Part shown: positions 7,066-15,098 of the stretch, in pieces
Numbering within the stretch: position 1 is the stretch's first letter
Layout of the letters: every line of letters starts with the position of its first letter
From: Phycisphaerales bacterium UBA2402
Lineage (GTDB): Bacteria; Planctomycetota; Phycisphaerae; Phycisphaerales; UBA1924
DNA length: 18,378 nt
Direction of reading: 5' to 3'
Assembly (NCBI GenBank): GCA_002343715.1
Contig: DDSA01000170.1
Span: 1,254-19,631 of the forward strand
Notes under the pieces: model-generated
The model's database searches: none
Seen by the model: only the letters and a program-made list of their open reading frames with translations
What the model was told of the DNA's origin: nothing
Made by a program: the position numbers and the translations under genes

Positions 7066-8739
7066 GTGGCTCTCGGCACGCTTCTGCTCCAGAACCGACT
7101 GATCAACCGCGCGCAACTCGACGCGGCGGTGGCCGAGCAGCGTGCCACGGGCGAGCGGCTCGACCGAGTGCTGGTTCGATTGGGGCACGTGACACGCGAG
7201 CAGGTGCTGGCGGCGGTGGGGGAACAGTTCCATATGCCCGTTGTGGAGTTGACGGGCATGTCTGTCGAACAGTCGGTCCTGGCGAGCCTGCCCGCGAAAC
7301 TCGTCTTCCGTCAGCGCTGTGTGCCGATCCGTCGTGAGAACGGCACGCTGACGGTCGCCACCAGCGACCCCTACGAGATCAGCGTGCTCGACGAGCTCAA
7401 ACTCCTGACCGGGTGCTCGATCGAACTCGCCCTCGCCGATGAAGAGGACCTCCAGCAGTTCATCCGCGCCAACTACGGCGTGGGCGGCGACACGCTCGAT
7501 GCGCTCGCCGCCGAGAGCGGCGCGGCGGTCGAGGCCAAGCCCGCCGATGAAGCAGAGCAGGCGCAGGAAGCCTCGGTGATCCGGCTCGTGAACGATCTGC
7601 TCAGTGAAGCCGTCGCGGAGCGGGCCACCGATGTCCACGTCGAGCCGTACGAGCACGAACTGATCGTCCGTTACCGCATCGACGGAGTCCTGCAACGCGC
7701 CAACGTCCCATCGACGATCAACCGGTTCGCCGCCGCGATCATCAGCCGGCTGAAGATCATGGCCAACCTGAACATCGCCGAGAAGCGCCGGCCCCAGGAC
7801 GGTCGGATCACGTTCCGCCACCGGCCCCAGTCGGGCGGACCGGTGCAGGAGTTCGACCTGCGAGTGAGCGTGATCCCCATGCTCTTCGGCGAGGGCGTGG
7901 TGCTGCGCGTCCTCAGCAAGACCGCCGTCCTCATGTCGCTCGACGAACTCGGCATGCCCGTCGCCGTGCGGGATCGCTGGGCCTCGCTCATCAACCGCCC
8001 GCACGGCATCCTCCTCGTCACCGGCCCAACCGGCTCGGGCAAGAGCACCACCCTTTACGCCTCGCTCAACCGGATCGTCTCCGACGCGGTGAAGGTCATC
8101 ACCGTCGAGGACCCGGTGGAGTACCACGTGCAGGGCGTGAACCAGATCCAGGTGAATCACAAGGTCGGGCTGGACTTCGCCACGGGGCTGCGTTCGATCC
8201 TGCGGCACGACCCCGATGTGGTGATGATCGGCGAGATCCGTGACAAGGAGACAGCCGAGGTCGCGGTGCAATCTTCTCTCACCGGGCACCTGGTCTTTTC
8301 CACGTTGCACACCAACGACAGCGCCGGTGCGGTGACCCGCCTGCTGGACATGGGCGTCGAGCCGTTCCTTGTATCATCGTCTCTCGAAGGTGTCATGGCC
8401 CAGCGGCTGGTCCGTCGCGTGTGCGAAGTCTGTGCTTCCACGTACACGCCGGATCCGGCGGATCTGCCGGAACCACTGCGTGGCTGCGGTCCGCTGCGCC
8501 GAGGAGCGGGGTGCCGCGCCTGCCGCAGCACAGGCTACCGGGGCCGCCTGGGCGTGTATGAACTGTTGCACGTGAGCGATGGGGTGCGGCACCTCGTCAC
8601 CGAACGGGCGAGCAGCCGCGCCGTGGCGGCCCGGGCCAGTACGGATGGCGACCTTTCCACACTTCTTGACGACGGTTTCACCAAGGTGCGGGAGGGCCGC
8701 ACGACGGTCGAAGAAGTCCTCAGCGCGCTCGCGGAGTAG
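7066..8739 (+). CDS. GspE/PulE/PilB-family secretion or pilus assembly ATPase
   Basis: The product has 557 residues. It begins with an MshEN-type domain (LGTLLLQNRLINRAQLDAAV, then LGHVTREQVLAAVGEQF), continues with a linker near 145-165 and the ATPase core. Walker A is GPTGSGKST (320-328) and Walker B is DVVMIGEIRD (384-393), followed by the His-box region LVFSTLHTNDS. A tetracysteine zinc site, CEVC (453-456) and CRAC (483-486), is typical of GspE and PilB. It should be a cytoplasmic hexamer that powers type II secretion or type IV pilus assembly. The sequence alone does not decide between these, and no other secretion gene is here. The start is GTG 7066, directly at the conserved N-terminal helix, with no clear Shine-Dalgarno. 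The next gene starts eight bases after its stop. Confidence 0.92.
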   Translation: MALGTLLLQNRLINRAQLDAAVAEQRATGERLDRVLVRLGHVTREQVLAAVGEQFHMPVVELTGMSVEQSVLASLPAKLVFRQRCVPIRRENGTLTVATSDPYEISVLDELKLLTGCSIELALADEEDLQQFIRANYGVGGDTLDALAAESGAAVEAKPADEAEQAQEASVIRLVNDLLSEAVAERATDVHVEPYEHELIVRYRIDGVLQRANVPSTINRFAAAIISRLKIMANLNIAEKRRPQDGRITFRHRPQSGGPVQEFDLRVSVIPMLFGEGVVLRVLSKTAVLMSLDELGMPVAVRDRWASLINRPHGILLVTGPTGSGKSTTLYASLNRIVSDAVKVITVEDPVEYHVQGVNQIQVNHKVGLDFATGLRSILRHDPDVVMIGEIRDKETAEVAVQSSLTGHLVFSTLHTNDSAGAVTRLLDMGVEPFLVSSSLEGVMAQRLVRRVCEVCASTYTPDPADLPEPLRGCGPLRRGAGCRACRSTGYRGRLGVYELLHVSDGVRHLVTERASSRAVAARASTDGDLSTLLDDGFTKVREGRTTVEEVLSALAE

Positions 8740-8747
8740 GCCGCCGA

Positions 8748-9833
8748 GTGATCCCTGAGCCGTTCCCATCTCCGGCCCGATTCCTCATCATCCGTCCCAG
8801 CGCGATGGGAGATGTGGCCCGGACTGTTCCGGCGCTCGTCTCGCTGCGGGCCGCCTTCCCAAGCGCCCAGATCGACTGGGTGGTTGATGCGGGCCTCGAA
8901 GCGATCATCGATGAGCACCCCGCGCTGTCGCGGGCTGTTCCATTCCCGAAGCGGACCATCAAGGCCTCGCTTCGCCGATGTAACATCGGCCCCTTGAAGC
9001 GTTTCCTCGGCGACCTTCGCGAAGCACGCTACGACGCGGTCTTTGATCTGCAGGGGCTGGCCCGAAGCGCCGTCATCGCCGTCGGGTGCGGGGCCAAGAC
9101 CCGGTACGGACTGCGCGATGCGAGGGAGTTCGCTCACCTCGCCTACTCGCACACCGCCGAGGCCGATCCGGAGATGCACACGGTGGATCGGATGCTCGCC
9201 GTGATCGCCGCGGCGGGCGTTTCGCCGATCCGCGACATGCGGCTGTACACCAGCCCCCGTGCTCGCGCCTGGCTGACGACCCAGGATTGGTCGGCCGCGC
9301 CGTACGCCGTCCTCGCACCCACGAGCCGCTGGCGATCGAAACAGTGGCCCGCGGATCGGTTCGCCGGCGTCGCGGAACACCTGATCGGTGCCGGGATGCG
9401 CGTGGTCTTTGTTGGAGCACGGGGCGAGGAGGACCAGGCCGGCCCGGTGTTGGCGCTCTGCGGGCGAGATCAAAGGGCCGTGAACATGATCGGCCGAACG
9501 AGTGTGGCCGAACTCATGGGGATCATCGAGCGTGCCGCCCTGATCGTCGCCAACGACTCGGCGGCACTTCACATCTCGGTGGGGCTTGATCGGCCGCTCA
9601 TCGCGCTCTTCGGACCGACGAGGGTCCATCGGGTGGGACCATACGGACGCGGTGCGGACGTGATCCAGCACCTCAGGCCCGGCGATTTCATGCGGCACAA
9701 GGACCCATCAAGCGCTGTGATGATGGAACGGATCACGCTGCGAGAGGTGATCGAGATGGCGGAGCGCAGGCTGACAGGGTCCGGCACGGAACATCGGGAC
9801 GAACCTCCCTCGGCACAGACCGGGAACGGTTGA
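8748..9833 (+). CDS. Glycosyltransferase family 9 (heptosyltransferase-like)
   Basis: This 361-residue enzyme resembles ADP-heptose:LPS heptosyltransferases (WaaF/WaaC/WaaQ). It opens with FLIIRPSAMGDVARTVPAL (12-30), the usual N-terminal nucleotide-sugar fold with a GD motif, then DWVVDAGLEAII. The C-terminal half has PTSRWRSKQWPADRFA (191-206), the donor-site region, IVANDSAALHISVGL (266-280) and LFGPTRVHRVGPYG (287-300). It would add a sugar to LPS core or another envelope glycan at the inner face of the cytoplasmic membrane. The start is GTG 8748, only eight bases after the ATPase stop, so co-transcription is likely. The last 25 residues are hydrophilic and probably disordered. The exact sugar and acceptor cannot be read from the sequence. 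Confidence 0.9.
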   Translation: MIPEPFPSPARFLIIRPSAMGDVARTVPALVSLRAAFPSAQIDWVVDAGLEAIIDEHPALSRAVPFPKRTIKASLRRCNIGPLKRFLGDLREARYDAVFDLQGLARSAVIAVGCGAKTRYGLRDAREFAHLAYSHTAEADPEMHTVDRMLAVIAAAGVSPIRDMRLYTSPRARAWLTTQDWSAAPYAVLAPTSRWRSKQWPADRFAGVAEHLIGAGMRVVFVGARGEEDQAGPVLALCGRDQRAVNMIGRTSVAELMGIIERAALIVANDSAALHISVGLDRPLIALFGPTRVHRVGPYGRGADVIQHLRPGDFMRHKDPSSAVMMERITLREVIEMAERRLTGSGTEHRDEPPSAQTGNG

Positions 9834-9868
9834 CTTTGTGCCCTGACGCTTTCGTTCAGCCGTTTTTT
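9826..9868 (+). terminator. Hairpin terminator between convergent glycosyltransferase and serC genes
   Basis: ACGGTTGA (9826-9833) pairs with TCAGCCGT (9856-9863), eight pairs including one G-T, and is followed by a T run to 9868. The loop of 22 bases can hold a smaller hairpin (TGACG/CGTTCA). The stem contains both stop codons: TGA 9831-9833 of the + gene and the serC TGA at 9858-9856. The T run is on the + side, so it should end the glycosyltransferase transcript. Confidence 0.55.
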
Positions 9869-11007
9869 CGCTCGAACTCCCGCATGAAATCGGCGAGTGC
9901 TTTGCACCCATCCACGGGCATCGCGTTGTAAAGGCTCGCCCGCATGCCCCCGGTTGATCGATGGCCTTTGAGTTGGTCCATCCCGGCCTTGAAGGCCTCG
10001 GCGATGAACTTCGTATCCAGCTCTTCGCTCGGGCATCGGAAGGTGATGTTCATCAGACTGCGGCTGTCCTTGCGGGCATGGCCCTTGTAGAACGCGCTGC
10101 GGTCCAGCACGTCGTAGATGAGGTTCGCCTTGTCCACATTGTGCTTGTGCATCGCCGCCAGGCCGCCCTGCTTCTGGATCCACTTGAACACCAGCCCGCT
10201 CATGTAGATCGCAAAGACCGGGGGCGTGTTGTGGCGGCTTTCGTCCTTGGCCTGCACGCTGTACTGGAGCATCAGGGGCAGTTCGCGGGGCTTCTTCGCC
10301 AGCAGGTCATCGCGGATCAGCACCACCGTGCACCCCGCGATGCCCACATTCTTCTGGGCGCCCGCGTAGACGATGCCGAAGTCGGCGACGTTGAACGGCC
10401 GGCTGTACATGTCGCTGCACATGTCGATGACGATCGGTGCCCCGTTGGGAACCTTCGGGACACGGATCGAGCCGTCGGTGTTGCGCCACTGCGTGCCGTA
10501 GATGGTGTTGTTGCTGCACATGTGCACGTACGCGGCCTTGCCGGACCATGCGATCTCGGCATCCGAGGGGCAGAAAGTGTGCTTGTGCGGTCGTCCGTTC
10601 CACGCTTCGTGGATGGTGCCGTACATCTTGGCGTGCTCGTAGGACTTCTCGGCCCAGTAACCGGTGGTGAGGTAGTCCGCCGTCTCGTGCTGGGCCAGAA
10701 TGTTCGCGGGGACCATGAAGTTCTGGGTCGTCGCCCCGCCGGTCAGGAACAGCACATGGTAGTTCGCGGGCACGTTCCCCACCGCGCGACAGTCCTCCAC
10801 GGCCTCGGCCAGAATCTTGTCGAAGGTCTTGGCCCGATGGCTGTGCTCCATGATCCCGATCCCGCTGCCGCGGCAGTTCCACAGGTCTTCCTGTGCCTGG
10901 CGGATCACTTCTTCAGGCAGCACGCCGGGGCCGGCGGAGAAGTTGTACATGCGGCCGGATCGGGTGTTCGTGGCGGGCATCGCGGCGGGAGCGGTGGCGG
11001 TGGTCAT
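9856..11007 (-). CDS. serC: Phosphoserine aminotransferase
   Basis: The 383-residue product is a PLP enzyme of the class V aminotransferase family. It converts 3-phosphohydroxypyruvate and glutamate to phosphoserine in serine synthesis, and it can also act on the 4-phosphohydroxythreonine intermediate of PLP synthesis. Diagnostic parts are the N-terminal MYNFSAGPGVLPEEVI, GIGIMEHSHRAKTF, LFLTGGATTQNFMVP, and YAGAQKNVGIAG with Lys219 as the PLP Schiff base. The end KGHRSTGGMRASLYNAM is the SerC C-terminal substrate-binding signature. ATG 11007 gives about 19 residues before MYNFSAGPG; ATG 10980 and 10950 are further in-frame options, and none has a strong Shine-Dalgarno. It is 76 bases downstream of the PTS enzyme I gene on the same strand and could share its transcript. 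No serA or serB is in the window. Confidence 0.96.
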   Translation of the reverse strand: MTTATAPAAMPATNTRSGRMYNFSAGPGVLPEEVIRQAQEDLWNCRGSGIGIMEHSHRAKTFDKILAEAVEDCRAVGNVPANYHVLFLTGGATTQNFMVPANILAQHETADYLTTGYWAEKSYEHAKMYGTIHEAWNGRPHKHTFCPSDAEIAWSGKAAYVHMCSNNTIYGTQWRNTDGSIRVPKVPNGAPIVIDMCSDMYSRPFNVADFGIVYAGAQKNVGIAGCTVVLIRDDLLAKKPRELPLMLQYSVQAKDESRHNTPPVFAIYMSGLVFKWIQKQGGLAAMHKHNVDKANLIYDVLDRSAFYKGHARKDSRSLMNITFRCPSEELDTKFIAEAFKAGMDQLKGHRSTGGMRASLYNAMPVDGCKALADFMREFERKNG

Positions 11008-11083
11008 GGTGCCACATGGTATCGCCCGCCGAAGCAACGCGGCACACGGACGCCCCTCCTCGGCACCGACCCGTCCTGCTCGG

Positions 11084-12883
11084 TTACTCGAGTTCGGACC
11101 CATCAAACGCCTCGGGAACCAGCCTTCGGGCTCGTTCCCGCAGCAGGGCGGCGACCTGCACATCCGAATCGAGCGTCAACGCCTGTTTGGCTATTTTTTC
11201 GCACTGTTCGGTGCTGATGCCCCGGATGAACCGCTTGAGCGTCGGGATCGCCGAAGCCGAGACGCTCAGTGTGCGGACCCCGAAGCCGATCAGGAGCATC
11301 GCGTATTCCGGCTCCGCCGCGGCCTCGCCGCAGCACGATACAGGGGAGTTGTGGCGCCTGGCAGCGCGCGCTACATCGCGGATCAGGCGGATCACGGCGG
11401 GGTGGTTGGGCGTGTACAAGTTCGCCACCCGCTCGTTGATCCGATCCACCGCGAGGGTGTACTGCACGAGGTCGTTGGTGCCGATGGAGAAAAAATCGGA
11501 CTCGCGTGCAAAGGTGTCGGCCTGGATGGCGGCGCTGGGCACCTCGACCATCATGCCCATCTTGATGGATCGGTCGAAGGGAAGCCCCTCCTCCTCGAGT
11601 TCCTCCATCGTGTCGTTCACCAGGAACTTCGCCTGACGCAGTTCGGTGATCGATGAGATCAAGGGGAACATGATCTTGATCGGTCCCAGCGCGCTGGCCC
11701 GAAGCAGCGCCCGCAACTGCTTCTTGAACATCGGCTGGTTCTTCAGGCAATAGCGGATGCTGCGGCATCCGAGGAAGGGGTTGCGCTCGGGGATCTCCTC
11801 TTGCGCCTGGGTGTACTTGTCCGCCCCGAGGTCCATTGTGCGGATGACCAGTTCCTTGCCGCCGCTGAGTTGCACGCACCGCTGGTAGGCGCGGTAATGA
11901 TCCCCCTCCGTCGGTTCGCTCTTGCCCGTCAGGTAGAGATACTCCGTTCGGTACAAACCCACGCCCTCGCCGCCCGCGCCGAAGACTCGTTCAACCTCAT
12001 CCGGCAACTCGATGTTGCCAAGCAGCGCTACCGCCTCGCCGTCGGTGGTCAGGCTCGGCAGGTCGCGCAGTTCGGTCAGCGTCACCTGCCTGGCTCGGCG
12101 CACGGTGATCGCTCGCTCGTACTGCGCGATAGTCTCCGGCGTCGGGTGAAGGATCACCACCCCGTGGTCGCCGTCGAGGATGATCCGGTCCCCGTCATCG
12201 GCATCGCGCAGGAGCGTGCGGCACCCCACCACCGCGGGGATCTCGAGCGCCTTGGCGATGATCGCCGTGTGGCTCGTCATGCCGCCCAGGTCGGTGGCGA
12301 ACCCGACGATCCGGCTGCGGTCGAAGCCCGCCGTCTGGCTCGGGGTCAGGTCCCGGGCCACGATCACGGTGCCCTTGTCCGCCTGCTCGGCGCGGCTGGC
12401 GCGGCTGCCGCCCATCAGGGCCGCCAGGAGCCGCGTGGTCAGGTCCTCGATGTCGTTGACCTTGGTTGCAAAGACAGGGTCCTTCGCGCTTCGGAACTGA
12501 CCCGCCAATCTGTCCAGAACGTGCGACGCCGCGTACTCCGCTGTGACCAGGTCGTTCTCGATCATCGCTCGAACCTGCTTGAGCAGAGTCGGGTCGCTGA
12601 GCATCCCGATATGGAACGAGAAGATCTTGGCCGCCTCTTTGCCCATCTCTTTCTCGGCCTGCGTGTGAACCCGGGTGATCTCGGCGATCGACGCCTTCAC
12701 GGCGCTGTCGAATCGGGCGTTTTCGCCCCTGACCTCCGCGGGTTCGATGGACCGTGGCATCACGCGCCGCAACTCATCGTCGATGACGAGGACGCGCCCG
12801 ATGACGATGCCCCCGGAGACCGGCAGACCCTTGACGAACTGCTGGTGTTCGGACGGCGGAGGGGATGGCGTTCGGTGCGGCAT
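11084..12883 (-). CDS. ptsI: Phosphoenolpyruvate-protein phosphotransferase (PTS enzyme I)
   Basis: The 599-residue product matches full-length enzyme I. It has an N-terminal domain beginning FVKGLPVSGGIVIGRVLV, the HPr-binding helical insert, and the swivelling phosphohistidine domain with His205 in GGMTSHTAIIAKAL. The PEP-binding TIM barrel follows, with VGLYRTEYLYL, ERNPFLGCRSIRYCL, IMFPLISSITEL, MMVEVPSAA, FSIGTNDLVQYTLAVDR and VSCCGEAAAEPEYA, the last carrying the conserved active-site Cys region. It moves phosphate from PEP to HPr in the cytoplasm. No HPr, enzyme II or GAF domain is here, so it is not an NtrP-type fusion. ATG 12883 leaves about 14 extra Pro/Ser-rich residues before the domain, and the frame is open to 12991. 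In a genome with few enzyme II genes its role could be regulatory, which is inference. It is divergent from the FMN reductase gene across 126 bases. Confidence 0.94.
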   Translation of the reverse strand: MPHRTPSPPPSEHQQFVKGLPVSGGIVIGRVLVIDDELRRVMPRSIEPAEVRGENARFDSAVKASIAEITRVHTQAEKEMGKEAAKIFSFHIGMLSDPTLLKQVRAMIENDLVTAEYAASHVLDRLAGQFRSAKDPVFATKVNDIEDLTTRLLAALMGGSRASRAEQADKGTVIVARDLTPSQTAGFDRSRIVGFATDLGGMTSHTAIIAKALEIPAVVGCRTLLRDADDGDRIILDGDHGVVILHPTPETIAQYERAITVRRARQVTLTELRDLPSLTTDGEAVALLGNIELPDEVERVFGAGGEGVGLYRTEYLYLTGKSEPTEGDHYRAYQRCVQLSGGKELVIRTMDLGADKYTQAQEEIPERNPFLGCRSIRYCLKNQPMFKKQLRALLRASALGPIKIMFPLISSITELRQAKFLVNDTMEELEEEGLPFDRSIKMGMMVEVPSAAIQADTFARESDFFSIGTNDLVQYTLAVDRINERVANLYTPNHPAVIRLIRDVARAARRHNSPVSCCGEAAAEPEYAMLLIGFGVRTLSVSASAIPTLKRFIRGISTEQCEKIAKQALTLDSDVQVAALLRERARRLVPEAFDGSELE

Positions 12884-13009
12884 GGAAGGGATCAAGCGTA
12901 GCGGTTGGATCAGCCGACAGGCCGGATAGTCCCCCGGGAGGATGCGGGCCGGACGCCGAGATACAGTCCGCGTCTCGAACGCCGCCCGCACTACTCAGGA
13001 GTGTCTCTC

Positions 13010-13588
13010 ATGCCGTTTGTACCCAAGGTTCTCGCGCTGTCCGGCAGCACACGCGAGCATTCGTTCAACAAAAAACTCGTCCGCATCGCCATGGCGGGGG
13101 TCACCGCCGCGGGAGGAGAGGCGACGTTCCTTGACCTGCGCGACCTCCAACTGCCTGTCTTCGACGAAGACCTGGAGAAAGGCGGCCCGCACGCCGGCGT
13201 CAAGCGTCTCAAGGAGGTCATGAGAGCGCACCACGGCCTGCTCATCGCCTCGCCCGAGTACAACAGTTCCATCTCAGCCGTCCTCAAGAACGCGATCGAT
13301 TGGGCCAGCCGGCCCGAGCCGGGTGAGCCGCCACTTTCCTGCTTCAACGACAAAGTCGCGGCGCTGATGGCCTGCTCGCCCGGCGCGCTCGGGGGCCTGC
13401 GAGGGCTGGTGCACCTGCGGTCCATCCTCGGGAATATCAACGTGATCGTCCTTCCCCAGCAAGTCGCCGTCGGCAAGGTCCATGAGGCGATGGATGCTTC
13501 GGGTCAACTGACCGATCCGAAACAGCGGGCGAGCGTTGAGCAACTGGGCGCGAAGGTCGCCGGCACGATCCGCAAACTGCACGCCTAA
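13010..13588 (+). CDS. NAD(P)H-dependent FMN reductase (flavodoxin fold)
   Basis: The 192-residue cytoplasmic flavoprotein has the two FMN-binding signatures of the NADPH-dependent FMN reductase family. These are LALSGSTREHSFNKKL (8-23), which grips the FMN phosphate, and LIASPEYNSSISAVLKNAIDW (78-98, quoted in part), which contacts the flavin ring. ACSPGALGG (121-129) is the third loop. Members reduce FMN, quinones, azo dyes or metal oxyanions such as chromate; the substrate here is unknown. AGGAG at 12997-13001, eight bases before ATG 13010, fixes the start, although the frame stays open to 12905. Seventeen bases separate its stop from the next gene on the same strand, so the two are probably co-transcribed. 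Confidence 0.92.
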   Translation: MPFVPKVLALSGSTREHSFNKKLVRIAMAGVTAAGGEATFLDLRDLQLPVFDEDLEKGGPHAGVKRLKEVMRAHHGLLIASPEYNSSISAVLKNAIDWASRPEPGEPPLSCFNDKVAALMACSPGALGGLRGLVHLRSILGNINVIVLPQQVAVGKVHEAMDASGQLTDPKQRASVEQLGAKVAGTIRKLHA

Positions 13589-13605
13589 CACCCGGGAGGC
13601 CCGCC

Positions 13606-14487
13606 GTGGGAGCGCAGTTCAGTCTGGCGCAGATGCTCGGCAAAATCGCGCCGATGATCGATCTCGTCGATGTCGGTGCGATGAGCGTGGAGGGTGCACA
13701 GTGCGACTACGCGCCTCTCCTCAAGACCGGCCTCTGCCGAGTGGTTGGCTTCGAGCCGGTGCAGTCCGAGTGCGACAAGCTCAACGCCCGCAAGCAGAAG
13801 AACCACCGCTACCTGCCCTACTTCATCGGCGATGGGACCGAGCGGCGCTTTCACCTGACCAACTTTGTTCCCACCTCGAGCCTGTTCGAGCCGGATGCGG
13901 CCCTGCTCAGCCGATTCAACAATCTTGAAGAACTCTGCCGGGTGGTCGAGTCATCTCCGGTCAAGACCACACGCCTCGACGACATCACCGAGATCACGGG
14001 TATCGACTTCCTGAAAATCGACATTCAAGGAGCGGAACTCGATGCGTTCCGCGGCGGCACGAGGCTGCTCGCCGGCGCGGTGGTGATCTGCACCGAGGTC
14101 GAGTTCATCCCGCTTTACAAGGGGCAACCGGTCTTTGCGGACATCGATTCCGAACTGCGGCGGCAAGGGTTCCTGCTGCATATGTTCGCCGATTCGATCT
14201 CGGGCCGTGCCTTCAAGCCTCTGATGGGACCTCGCGGCATCAACGAGCGGCTGAATCAGGTGCTCTGGACGGACGCCGTCTATGTCCGCAACTTCATGAC
14301 ATTCGACGCGCTCAGCCCCGAGCAACTCCTCAAGCTGGCCATCATCCTTCACGACCTGTACCACTCGGCCGACCTGGCGAATCTGGCGCTTCAGTCCTAC
14401 GACCGCGTCACTGGTAAGGACGTATGGAAGGCGTACATGACCCGTCTCACGGGCCGGAACCCGGGCGAAATGCCGGTATTCCTGTGA
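13606..14487 (+). CDS. FkbM-family SAM-dependent methyltransferase
   Basis: The 293-residue product has the FkbM layout: LVDVGAMSVEG (20-30) as the SAM-binding first loop, VVGFEPVQSECDKLN (46-60) ending the second strand with the acidic SAM ribose contact, FVPTSSLFEP (87-96), TTRLDDI (121-127), and the hallmark FLKIDIQGAELDAFRGG (135-151). FkbM enzymes O-methylate sugars or hydroxyl groups of polysaccharides and natural products. Residues about 215-293 form a mostly helical C-terminal part (LSPEQLLKLAIILHDLYHSADLA) beyond the methyltransferase domain. GGGAGG at 13594-13599, six bases before GTG 13606, supports the start. The TGA (14485-14487) overlaps a GTG (14484) in the frame of the next gene, suggesting coupled translation. 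The acceptor is unknown. Confidence 0.88.
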   Translation: MGAQFSLAQMLGKIAPMIDLVDVGAMSVEGAQCDYAPLLKTGLCRVVGFEPVQSECDKLNARKQKNHRYLPYFIGDGTERRFHLTNFVPTSSLFEPDAALLSRFNNLEELCRVVESSPVKTTRLDDITEITGIDFLKIDIQGAELDAFRGGTRLLAGAVVICTEVEFIPLYKGQPVFADIDSELRRQGFLLHMFADSISGRAFKPLMGPRGINERLNQVLWTDAVYVRNFMTFDALSPEQLLKLAIILHDLYHSADLANLALQSYDRVTGKDVWKAYMTRLTGRNPGEMPVFL

Positions 14488-14531
14488 CAGCCGCGAATCC
14501 GCCGCGCCGAAGTCGCCGAACACCGATCGCC

Positions 14532-15098
14532 ATGACGGAGTATGTCCTTCGATCAGACATCTGGCTTCAGCAGCCCCCTGAACTTGTATTTCCATTCTTT
14601 GCACAAGCCACGAACCTCGGTGCGATCACCCCTCCGTGGCTTCACTTCCGTATCCTGACTCCCCTCCCGATCCGGATGGCGAAGGGCACGCTGATCGAGT
14701 ATCGCATTCGACTACACGGCGTGCCGATGCGGTGGCGGACACTCATCAGCGACTGGAATCCGCCGCACCTCTTTGTGGATGAACAGATCCGCGGCCCGTA
14801 CAGATTATGGCACCACACCCACACCTTTACGGCCGAAGCCGGTGGCACCAAGTGCACGGATGTCGTCCGCTACGCGGCACCGGGTGGGCGGGTTGTACAC
14901 GATTGGTTCGTCCGCCCTCGACTCGACGCGATCTTCGCGTACCGGCGAGAAGCGATCCTGCGTCGGCTCGGCGGTCAGGGAGTCCCTTCCGTCGCCAGCG
15001 GGAATGATGCGATGAACGATTCACACTCCGCGCCCGCCTCGGTGATGAGCAGTCGGAGTTTGGCCATCGCCGCGTCCGCGGCCCCCGGCGTCGAATAA
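14532..15098 (+). CDS. SRPBCC-fold ligand-binding protein (CoxG/cyclase-type)
   Basis: The 188-residue product shows the START-like helix-grip pattern: TEYVLRSDIWLQQPPELVFPFF (in part, 2-23), AQATNLGAITPPWLHFRIL (24-42), GTLIEYRIRLHGVPMRWRTLI (52-72, in part), DEQIRGPYRLWHHTHTF (83-99), TDVVRYAAPGG (109-119) and a final helix PRLDAIFAYRREAILRRL (129-146). Members of this group bind hydrophobic ligands; no catalytic function can be assigned. I chose ATG 14532 because the fold begins there. A GTG at 14484 overlapping the stop of the methyltransferase gene would add 16 residues and may be the real, coupled start. The core fold ends near residue 147; residues 148-188 lie in the 124-base overlap with the opposite-strand DUF2959-like gene and look unlike the family, so an older stop codon may have been lost. 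Confidence 0.8.
   Translation: MTEYVLRSDIWLQQPPELVFPFFAQATNLGAITPPWLHFRILTPLPIRMAKGTLIEYRIRLHGVPMRWRTLISDWNPPHLFVDEQIRGPYRLWHHTHTFTAEAGGTKCTDVVRYAAPGGRVVHDWFVRPRLDAIFAYRREAILRRLGGQGVPSVASGNDAMNDSHSAPASVMSSRSLAIAASAAPGVE

Noticed and set aside
7054..8310. Minus-strand open frame of 418 codons opposite the secretion ATPase gene
   Set aside because: The + strand carries all ATPase motifs; the antisense product has no recognisable domain.
9961..11217. Long + strand open frame of 418 codons opposite serC
   Set aside because: It is the shadow of the conserved serC and enzyme I genes; its His/Val/Arg-rich translation shows no family motif and long antisense frames are expected at this GC content.
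11801..12901. Plus-strand open frame of 366 codons opposite the enzyme I gene
   Set aside because: Shadow of the phosphohistidine and N-terminal domains of enzyme I.
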